Assembly (NCBI GenBank): GCA_017613055.1
Contig: JAGAES010000063.1
Span: 1-20,589 of the forward strand
Direction of reading: 5' to 3'
From: Lachnospiraceae bacterium
GTDB lineage: Bacteria > Bacillota_A > Clostridia > Lachnospirales > Lachnospiraceae
DNA length: 20,589 nucleotides
Made by a program: the position numbers and the translations under genes. This document shows positions 14,668-20,589 of this stretch, in pieces. Every line of letters begins with the position of its first letter. Position 1 is the stretch's first letter. The notes beneath the pieces are model-generated. The model saw only the letters and a program-made list of their open reading frames with translations, was not told the origin of the DNA and did no database searches.

Positions 14668-16131
14668 ATGAAACTTACTGATTTACTAAGCGAATCCCGC
14701 GTCCTGGTTCGGGGTGAGCCGGGGACGGAGATTACGGGAATTGCTTATGACACAAGAAAGCTGCAGGCAGGAAATCTGTTTGTATGCATCGTCGGTACGA
14801 AAAGCGACGGCCATGAATTCATTCAAAAAGCAATTGAGGCAGGAGCCGCTGCCGTATGCGTCACAAAGGATGTGACGGTTCCCGATGGAATTGCCGTAAT
14901 ACGGACGGACGACGACAGGGCAGCGCTTGCGGAGATGAGCGCGGTCTGGTTCGGGCATCCGGCGAAGAAACTTACGATGATCGGGCTTACCGGAACGAAG
15001 GGCAAGACGACGACGGCGTTCATGATAAGAGAAACGCTTGAGAAAGCGGGAATTCCGTGCGGACTGATCGGGTCGGTCGAGAATATCATCGGAGATGAGC
15101 ATCTGCCGTCGTCGCACTCGACGCCTGAGTCGTACGATCTGCAGGATTACCTTTCGAGAATGGTTCAAAAGGGTCTGAAGGCTGCCGTGATGGAAGTGTC
15201 GTCGCAGGGGCTGAAGATGAAGCGCGTGCACGGCATCACATTTGACGTCGGCGTGTTTACGAACTTCGGCATGGACCATATCGGAGACGGAGAACACGAG
15301 AGCCTTGAGGAGTACTTCGACTGCAAGCGGATGCTTTTTAAGGTGAGTCAGACCGGAATCTTCAACGGCGACGATGCAAGAGCCGACGATATGATGACGG
15401 ACCAGCCGTGCCGCAAGGTGATATTCGGAAAGACGGATCGCGCGGATTACCGCATGCGCGACGTGAGACTGTTAAATGAGGCCGGAAGCCTAGGCGTTTC
15501 CTATACGGTAACGGGGCAGTGCGAGACGCCGGTGTTCGTGGATATCCCGGGCGCGTTCAACGCATACAATTCGCTCGCGGCGTTTTCGGTCTGTAAGGAG
15601 CTCGGAATCGAAACGGAGATTATTACGGACGTGATGAAGCACATCCATGTGCGCGGCCGTGTGGAGCCCGTGAAGGTATCCGACACATTTTCCGTTATGA
15701 TTGACTATGCGCACAACGGCATGGCGCTTGAGAGCCTTTTAGGAACGCTTAGGGAGTACCGGCCGGGCAGGCTTGTGTGCCTGTTCGGGTGCGGCGGAAA
15801 CCGTTCGAAGGACCGCCGGTATGAGATGGGTGAGATATCGTCGCGGATGGCGAATCTGACGATTGCGACGTCCGACAACCCGCGCTTTGAGGAGCCTGCG
15901 GACATCCTTAACGATATCGTGACCGGCATCCGGAAAGCGGACGGGGAGTACGTGACGATTATCGACCGCCGCGAAGCCATTCATTATGCGCTTGAGAATG
16001 CGAAGCCCGGCGACTGCATCGTGATTGCCGGCAAAGGACATGAAGACTATCAGGAAATCCGCGGCGTCAAATACCATATGGACGACCGTGAGATGGTGAT
16101 CGAAGAGGCTGCCGGGCTCGGCATGGGCTGA
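14668..16131 (+). CDS. murE: UDP-MurNAc-tripeptide synthetase, MurE family (variant form)
   Basis: MurE ligases add the third residue to the peptidoglycan stem peptide. The 487 residues have the three Mur domains: N-terminal UMP-sugar domain (IAYDTRKLQAGNLFVCI), ATPase core with TGTKGKTTT (108-116), STPESYDLQ, MEVSSQG and probable carbamylated Lys220 (FDCKRMLF), and C-terminal domain with FGCGGNRSKDRR, DNPR (403-406) and GKGHEDYQ. DNPR indicates meso-diaminopimelate as substrate. Two otherwise conserved motifs differ: TNFGMDHIGDGEH (198-210) in place of the usual TNLxxDHLDxH, and DYAHNGM (346-352) in place of DYAHTPD. I recall similar versions in other Lachnospiraceae, so this may be a clade-specific or second MurE-like ligase. 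It is not beside dcw cell-wall genes. priA follows. Confidence 0.87.
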   Translation: MKLTDLLSESRVLVRGEPGTEITGIAYDTRKLQAGNLFVCIVGTKSDGHEFIQKAIEAGAAAVCVTKDVTVPDGIAVIRTDDDRAALAEMSAVWFGHPAKKLTMIGLTGTKGKTTTAFMIRETLEKAGIPCGLIGSVENIIGDEHLPSSHSTPESYDLQDYLSRMVQKGLKAAVMEVSSQGLKMKRVHGITFDVGVFTNFGMDHIGDGEHESLEEYFDCKRMLFKVSQTGIFNGDDARADDMMTDQPCRKVIFGKTDRADYRMRDVRLLNEAGSLGVSYTVTGQCETPVFVDIPGAFNAYNSLAAFSVCKELGIETEIITDVMKHIHVRGRVEPVKVSDTFSVMIDYAHNGMALESLLGTLREYRPGRLVCLFGCGGNRSKDRRYEMGEISSRMANLTIATSDNPRFEEPADILNDIVTGIRKADGEYVTIIDRREAIHYALENAKPGDCIVIAGKGHEDYQEIRGVKYHMDDREMVIEEAAGLGMG

Positions 16132-16149
16132 GGGGCTTTGTAGTATTCC

Positions 16150-16154
16150 GGAGG
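16150..16154 (+). promoter_or_regulatory. Ribosome binding site that sets the priA start at 16162
   Basis: GGAGG ends one base before an in-frame ATG at 16156, too close for initiation, and 7 bases before ATG 16162. The second gives MLYADVIIDI, matching typical PriA N-termini. Confidence 0.8.
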
Positions 16155-16161
16155 GATGAGG

Positions 16162-18336
16162 ATGCTTTATGCGGATGTGATAATCGATATTTCCGTGGCG
16201 TCGCTTGACCGGACGTTTCAATACCGGATTCCCGAAGAACTCCGGTGCCGGGTGCGGATCGGCTCCGCGGTCCGGGTTCCGTTCGGAAAGGGAAACACTC
16301 TCCGGAAAGGTTACATTGTCGGAATCGGCGGCACGCCCAAGTTTCCGCCGGAACGCACAAAGGATATTGTCGAGGTGCCGGAGCGGGAGCTGACCATCGA
16401 AGACCGGATGGTGGACCTTGCCTACTGGATGCGCGAGCAATACGGCGGAACGCTTTACGAAGCGCTCCGTACGGTCATTCCGGTCCGTGAGAAGGTGCAG
16501 AAGAAACCGAAACGCGTAATCCAAAGAACCGTTTCCGAGGAAGCCCTCAGGGAAGCTTACCGTCTTGCGGTTTTAAAGAAGCATAAAGCAAAGGCGAGAC
16601 TTCTTGAGCCGCTCTGTACGCAGGAATTCATTCCTTATGAGCTGGCGACCGGCAAGATGAACATCTCGAAGCCGACCATCGATTTCTATGTCGGGGAGGG
16701 CATGCTCGAGGTCATTGACCGTTCTATGGAACGCTACGCCGGCGACGGCCTTCCGTTCGTTCTTAACGGCGAGCAGGAAAAGGCCGCGGAAGCAATTCTT
16801 AAAAGGCGCGTCGAAGGCAAGCCGTTTCTTCTGTTCGGAATTACCGGAAGCGGCAAGACGGAAGTGTATCTCAGAGTAATCGAACAGATTCTTTCGGAAG
16901 GAAAGCAGGCGATTGTCCTGATTCCGGAGATTGCGCTTACGTACCAGACGCTGCTTCGGTTCTTCCGCTGCTTCGGCGACCGCGTCGGCTATGTTCATTC
17001 GAAGATGGCGGCCGGCGACCGGTTCTTGATGAGCGAGAAAGCGAAGAACGGCGAGATTTCCGTTATGATCGGTCCGCGTTCGGCGCTGTTTACGCCGTTT
17101 CCGAATCTCGGACTGATTGTGATTGACGAGGAGCAGGAACTTTCTTACCACAGCGAAACGACTCCGAAATATTACGCCGACGAAGTCGCAAAGAAACGTG
17201 CCGCGGACTGCGGCGCGGCGGTTGTATTCGGTTCGGCGACGCCCTCCGTGAAGAGTTATTATCTGTCGGAGCAGGGCGAATATATCCGGCTTCAGCTGAC
17301 GAAACGCGCCAAAGAAGGAGCCGAGCTTCCGAAAGCCGAGATTGTCGACATGCGCGACGAACTGCATTCAGGGAACCGGAGCATCCTGAGCGGAAGCCTT
17401 CGGAAGGCACTTACGGAATGCCTGCAGCGGAAGGAACAGGCAATGCTGTTTCTTAACAGGCGCGGTTATTCCGGAATGGTTTCGTGCCGCAGCTGCGGTG
17501 AGGTCATAAGGTGTCCGCATTGCGACATCTCGCTTACGTTACACCGGAGCGGTACGATGCAATGCCATTACTGCGGACATGCCGTGCGGCTTCCGGACGT
17601 ATGTCCGTCGTGCGGTTCCAGATACATTTCCTCGTTTGGGACCGGAACGCAGAAGATTGAAGAATACGTAAAGAAGGAAGTCCCCGAGGCGCGCGTCATG
17701 CGGATGGACGCAGACACGACCAAAGGGAAGGACGGATACGAAACGATACTGTCCTCATTTTCCGAAGGGAAAGCCGACATTCTTGTGGGAACGCAGATGA
17801 TTGTCAAGGGACACGATTTCGGGACTGTGACGCTTGTAGGCGTTCTGCTTGCGGATCTTTCGCTCGGCGTGTCCGAGTATTCCGCGGCGGAGCGGACGTT
17901 CCATCTGCTTGCGCAGGCCGCCGGAAGAGCGGGGCGCGACCGGCTTCCGGGGAAGGTAATCATTCAGACGTACCGCCCCGAGCATTATGCGCTTCAATGC
18001 GCCGCGGCGCAGGATTATCCTGCTTTCTATAAACAGGAGATTTCCTACCGCCGTATCTCGAAGTATCCGCCGTGCGCGAAGATGCTTAAGGTGCTGGGGC
18101 TTTCGAAGGACGAGGAAACGCTTAAGGAAGCGATGCAGGAGCTTGCAAGGAAAGCGACGGCCGGAGACATCACCGTGCTCGGTCCCGCCCCGGACTATGT
18201 CCGTTACGTGCAGGATACATTCCGGATGGTGCTTTACTGTAAGGCCGAATACCGCGAGGTTTTAAAGCATTTGAAGGACGATCTTGAGGAAATCGTCCGG
18301 GAAGGCGTATCCATACAGTTTGAGTTCAGCGATTAA
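16162..18336 (+). CDS. priA: Primosomal protein N', replication restart helicase PriA
   Basis: PriA recognises stalled forks and reloads the replisome. The 724 residues contain the 3'-DNA-binding domain (DRTFQYRIPEEL, then VRVPFGKGN), Walker A GITGSGKT (226-233), Walker B with DEEQ (322-325), and a zinc-binding insert with four CxxC pairs (Cys442/445, 451/454, 468/471, 481/484). The C-terminal helicase lobe has VGTQMIVKGHDF and AERTFHLLAQAAGRAGR. Most PriA proteins have DEEH at motif II; here the last residue is Gln, followed by ELSYHSE. The eight zinc ligands are intact, so restart function should be kept. It begins 30 bases after murE and ends 20 bases before def; priA-def-fmt is a conserved arrangement. 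Confidence 0.97.
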   Translation: MLYADVIIDISVASLDRTFQYRIPEELRCRVRIGSAVRVPFGKGNTLRKGYIVGIGGTPKFPPERTKDIVEVPERELTIEDRMVDLAYWMREQYGGTLYEALRTVIPVREKVQKKPKRVIQRTVSEEALREAYRLAVLKKHKAKARLLEPLCTQEFIPYELATGKMNISKPTIDFYVGEGMLEVIDRSMERYAGDGLPFVLNGEQEKAAEAILKRRVEGKPFLLFGITGSGKTEVYLRVIEQILSEGKQAIVLIPEIALTYQTLLRFFRCFGDRVGYVHSKMAAGDRFLMSEKAKNGEISVMIGPRSALFTPFPNLGLIVIDEEQELSYHSETTPKYYADEVAKKRAADCGAAVVFGSATPSVKSYYLSEQGEYIRLQLTKRAKEGAELPKAEIVDMRDELHSGNRSILSGSLRKALTECLQRKEQAMLFLNRRGYSGMVSCRSCGEVIRCPHCDISLTLHRSGTMQCHYCGHAVRLPDVCPSCGSRYISSFGTGTQKIEEYVKKEVPEARVMRMDADTTKGKDGYETILSSFSEGKADILVGTQMIVKGHDFGTVTLVGVLLADLSLGVSEYSAAERTFHLLAQAAGRAGRDRLPGKVIIQTYRPEHYALQCAAAQDYPAFYKQEISYRRISKYPPCAKMLKVLGLSKDEETLKEAMQELARKATAGDITVLGPAPDYVRYVQDTFRMVLYCKAEYREVLKHLKDDLEEIVREGVSIQFEFSD

Positions 18337-18356
18337 CTAAGGCGAAGGAGAGAAAA

Positions 18357-18857
18357 ATGGCATTACGGAAGATTCGTACGCAGGGTGACAAAGTCCTTAC
18401 GAAGGTGTGCAAGCCGGTGACGGAGATGAATGCGCGCACGGACGAACTGATTGATGACATGATTGAGACGATGTATCAGGCGGACGGCGTCGGGCTGGCG
18501 GCCCCGCAGGTCGGAATACTGAAACGGATTTTCGTCATCGATGTTTCGGAAGAAGGGAATTCCCCAATCGCATTTATCAACCCGGAGATCCTTTCTGCGG
18601 ACGGCGAGCAGAGCGGCTATGAAGGGTGCTTAAGCGTACCCGGCAAGAGCGGCGTCGTGACGCGCCCGAACCATGTGAAGTGCCGTTACCAGGACCGCGA
18701 CATGAAGTGGCAGGAGATTGAAGGCGAAGGGCTTCTGGCGCGCGCAATTCTTCATGAAAACGACCATCTTGACGGCCATCTCTATGTCGAGAAAGTGGAA
18801 GGCCGCCTGTATGACAATAAGGAATTAGAGGAAATGGCGGAAGCTGAGGAGCAGTAG
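18357..18857 (+). CDS. def: Peptide deformylase
   Basis: Def removes the formyl group from the N-terminal methionine of new proteins. The 166-residue metalloenzyme has all three motifs: GVGLAAPQVG (44-53), EGCLS (89-93, Cys91 a metal ligand) and HENDHLDG (133-140, His133 and His137 as ligands, Glu134 catalytic). The strong AAGGAG site sits 7 bases ahead of the ATG. The gene is followed after one base by fmt, the enzyme that installs the formyl group, so the two opposite steps are expressed together. Confidence 0.97.
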   Translation: MALRKIRTQGDKVLTKVCKPVTEMNARTDELIDDMIETMYQADGVGLAAPQVGILKRIFVIDVSEEGNSPIAFINPEILSADGEQSGYEGCLSVPGKSGVVTRPNHVKCRYQDRDMKWQEIEGEGLLARAILHENDHLDGHLYVEKVEGRLYDNKELEEMAEAEEQ

Positions 18858-18858
18858 A

Positions 18859-19770
18859 ATGATCAGAGTTGTTTATATGGGAACGCCCGATATCGCCGCG
18901 GTGATTCTTGAGCGGCTGTTAAAGGAACCCTATGAAATCGTGCTTGCGGTTACGCAGCCCGACCGGCCGAAGGGAAGAGGCAAGGAACTCGCGATGTCGC
19001 CGGTCAAGCAGCTGGCACTTCGAAACGGCATTCCGGTATTCCAGCCCGAACGGCTCCGGAATCCCGATGCGGTAAATGTGATAGAAGAAGCCAAGCCCGA
19101 CCTCATTGTCGTAGCGGCATTCGGGCAGATTCTTCCGAAAGCGGTGCTTGATCTTCCGAAATACGGATGCATCAACGTGCACGCGTCTCTGCTTCCCGCT
19201 TACCGCGGAGCAGCCCCGATTCAATGGGCGATTCTCGACGGGCAGGAGAAGACCGGCGTCACGATCATGTATATGAACGAAGGGCTCGATACCGGTGATA
19301 TTCTTATGCAAAAAGAAATCGCGATTGCACCGGACGAGACCGGCGGCTCGCTGCACGATAAACTCGCAGAACTCGGAGCTGAGGCGCTTTGCGAGGCGCT
19401 TCCGGGAGTAATCGACGGAACGCTGAAACCCGTTCCGCAGGGCGAGATGACGACGCCGTATGCGAAGCAGCTTACGAAGGAGATGGGGCGGCTTGATTTT
19501 GACAGACACGCAGAAGAACTCGCCCGGTACGTGCGCGGACTGAATCCGTGGCCCGGAACCTATACCGAACTGGACGGACGCCTGTTAAAAATCTGGGCGG
19601 CGGAAGCGGTACCGTATGCGGGAACGGAAGCACCCGGAACGATTACGGACGTAACAAAGAAAAGCTTTACTTATGTTACCGGTGACGGCGGACTCTTAAT
19701 CCGCGAACTGCAGCCGGAAGGGAAACGCCGCATGACCGCGGAAGAGTTCCTGCGGGGATATAAGCTTTGA
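18859..19770 (+). CDS. fmt: Methionyl-tRNA formyltransferase
   Basis: Fmt formylates the initiator Met-tRNA using 10-formyl-tetrahydrofolate. At 303 residues it is standard length. The N-terminal Rossmann domain opens with VVYMGTPDIAA. The active site is NVHASLLPAYRGAAPIQWAI (from Asn106, with His108), followed by Asp144 in GLDTGDIL. The C-terminal tRNA-binding domain includes RGLNPWPGTYTELDGRLLKIW. The ATG lies one base after the def stop, with its binding site (GAGGA, 18846-18850) inside def, so translation is coupled. Confidence 0.97.
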   Translation: MIRVVYMGTPDIAAVILERLLKEPYEIVLAVTQPDRPKGRGKELAMSPVKQLALRNGIPVFQPERLRNPDAVNVIEEAKPDLIVVAAFGQILPKAVLDLPKYGCINVHASLLPAYRGAAPIQWAILDGQEKTGVTIMYMNEGLDTGDILMQKEIAIAPDETGGSLHDKLAELGAEALCEALPGVIDGTLKPVPQGEMTTPYAKQLTKEMGRLDFDRHAEELARYVRGLNPWPGTYTELDGRLLKIWAAEAVPYAGTEAPGTITDVTKKSFTYVTGDGGLLIRELQPEGKRRMTAEEFLRGYKL

Positions 19771-19804
19771 TACCGAAAGAAACCTTCTTTCAAAAGGAGA
19801 ACGG

Positions 19805-20589
19805 ATGGACGCTCGTGAATCTGCAATGAAGATGCTTGTCCGCATCAACGAAGACGGCGTGCTTTGCCATAAGGCGCTCCGTGCACTCGATGAGGACGGC
19901 CTTTCCGAAAAGGACCGGGCGCTTGTCACGAGGCTTGTCCACGGAACGCTTGAGCGGCAGCTCACTTGCGATTCGGTTTTAGCCGATTTGACCGGCAAGC
20001 CGGTCTCGAAGCTGAAAGCGAAGATCCGGAACCTGATGCGGATGACGGTTTACCAGCTGTTGTTTCTTTCGCAGATTCCGGATTCCGCTGCAGTCAACGA
20101 AGCGGTCAATCTGACGAAGAAGGCGGGCTATCCGTTCCTGACGGGATTCGTGAACGGCGTGCTTCGAAACCTCGTAAGAAAGATTAACGCGGCCGGCGGT
20201 CCGGAAGCGTACCTTCGGGAAGCCGAAGCGAAGCTTTCCGGAGAAGGACTCCTGTCGTTTCGTTACGCGATGCCAGGAGAACTCGTAAAGTATTATACCG
20301 AAAACTATCCCGACGAAGCGGAAAATCTGTTCCGGGCTTTTCTTAATGAAGGCAGCTTCGCGATCCGTTTGAACCGAAGCATCGGAACCATGGAGGAACT
20401 TACGGACAGTCTTCAAAAAGACGGCATTCCGTTTTCAAAGGGACTGCTTCCGAACACGCTCCGCCTGGAGCGGACCGGCAACCTTACCAGGACGGAAGCA
20501 TACCGGCAAGGCCTCCTGTCGATTCAGGACGAAAGCTCGGCCCTTGCCGGCAACATCCTGCCGCTTAGAGAAGGAATGAAGGTGCTCGA
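19805..20589 (+). CDS. rsmB: 16S rRNA (cytosine-C5) methyltransferase RsmB, 3'-truncated by the window edge
   Basis: RsmB (Sun/Fmu) methylates a cytosine of 16S rRNA (C967 in E. coli). The frame opens at ATG 19805 behind AAGGAG (19794-19799) and stays open for 261 codons to the window edge. The N-terminal NusB-like RNA-binding domain is clear: DARESAMKMLVRINEDG, then AAVNEAVNLTKKAGYPFLTG and FVNGVLRN. Next come the linker and pre-catalytic region with LLPNTLRLE and the family motif IQDESSALAGNI. The SAM-binding domain and catalytic cysteines lie beyond the edge. It follows fmt by 34 bases, a common order in Firmicutes. Note that this window therefore holds two NusB-fold proteins, the other being nusB itself. 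Confidence 0.93.
   Translation, partial: MDARESAMKMLVRINEDGVLCHKALRALDEDGLSEKDRALVTRLVHGTLERQLTCDSVLADLTGKPVSKLKAKIRNLMRMTVYQLLFLSQIPDSAAVNEAVNLTKKAGYPFLTGFVNGVLRNLVRKINAAGGPEAYLREAEAKLSGEGLLSFRYAMPGELVKYYTENYPDEAENLFRAFLNEGSFAIRLNRSIGTMEELTDSLQKDGIPFSKGLLPNTLRLERTGNLTRTEAYRQGLLSIQDESSALAGNILPLREGMKVL

Noticed and set aside
16573..17367. 264-codon minus-strand frame inside priA
   Set aside because: Shadow of a clear PriA coding region; no motif and biased composition.
19775..19791. Hairpin GAAAGAA/TTCTTTC between fmt and rsmB, considered as a terminator
   Set aside because: A/T-rich weak stem with a 3-base loop and no T-tract; followed at once by the rsmB ribosome binding site.
1..20589. 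Check for mobile elements, CRISPR arrays, tRNA genes and phage genes
   Set aside because: No transposase, integrase, regularly spaced repeats or cloverleaf structure could be recognised.

Overview
The window reads as chromosomal DNA from a Gram-positive anaerobe of the Clostridia, most likely Lachnospiraceae-like, with moderate-to-high GC. The evidence is the gene order (an Asp23/Gls24-family gene, then nusB-xseA-xseB-ispA-dxs-tlyA-...-argR-...-recN, close to the Bacillus subtilis yqhY-to-recN block), strong purine-rich ribosome binding sites, tight gene overlaps, and a MurE with the DNPR motif of meso-diaminopimelate-adding enzymes. All supported genes lie on the + strand. I see no tRNA, rRNA, CRISPR, insertion sequence or phage gene. 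The species cannot be named from the sequence alone.

Region 1 (1-3227) is the accessory part. Two tandem serpin genes (the first cut by the window edge, the second encoding a surface lipoprotein) run directly into an ECF-type sigma factor, and that overlaps by 4 bases a single-pass membrane protein that looks like its anti-sigma partner. The unit ends at a clean intrinsic terminator. The arrangement suggests an envelope or protease-stress module: protease inhibitors encoded together with their own signal transducer. This is the strongest candidate here for an undescribed system.

Region 2 (3241-14522) starts at a near-consensus sigma-A promoter and holds a long housekeeping series: asp23-family gene, an internal terminator-like hairpin, nusB (TTG start), xseA, xseB, ispA, dxs, tlyA, nadK, argR, yebC, recN and glgA. 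It combines transcription antitermination, exonuclease VII, isoprenoid precursor synthesis (Dxs makes DXP; IspA makes farnesyl diphosphate), rRNA methylation, NADP synthesis, arginine regulation, translation and DNA repair. The glycogen synthase gene at its end is out of functional context.

Region 3 (14523-14667) is a gene-free spacer dominated by a 75-base compound hairpin with no T-tract, possibly a palindromic repeat or a structured RNA.

Region 4 (14668-20589) holds murE (a variant form), priA, def, fmt and the 5' part of rsmB, which runs off the window. priA-def-fmt-rsmB is a conserved replication-restart and translation-initiation/ribosome-maturation cluster.

Several starts were corrected downstream from the longest possible reading frame on the basis of ribosome binding sites and family N-termini: asp23-family (3328), ispA (5663), nadK (9261), recN (11390), glgA (13086), murE (14668), priA (16162).
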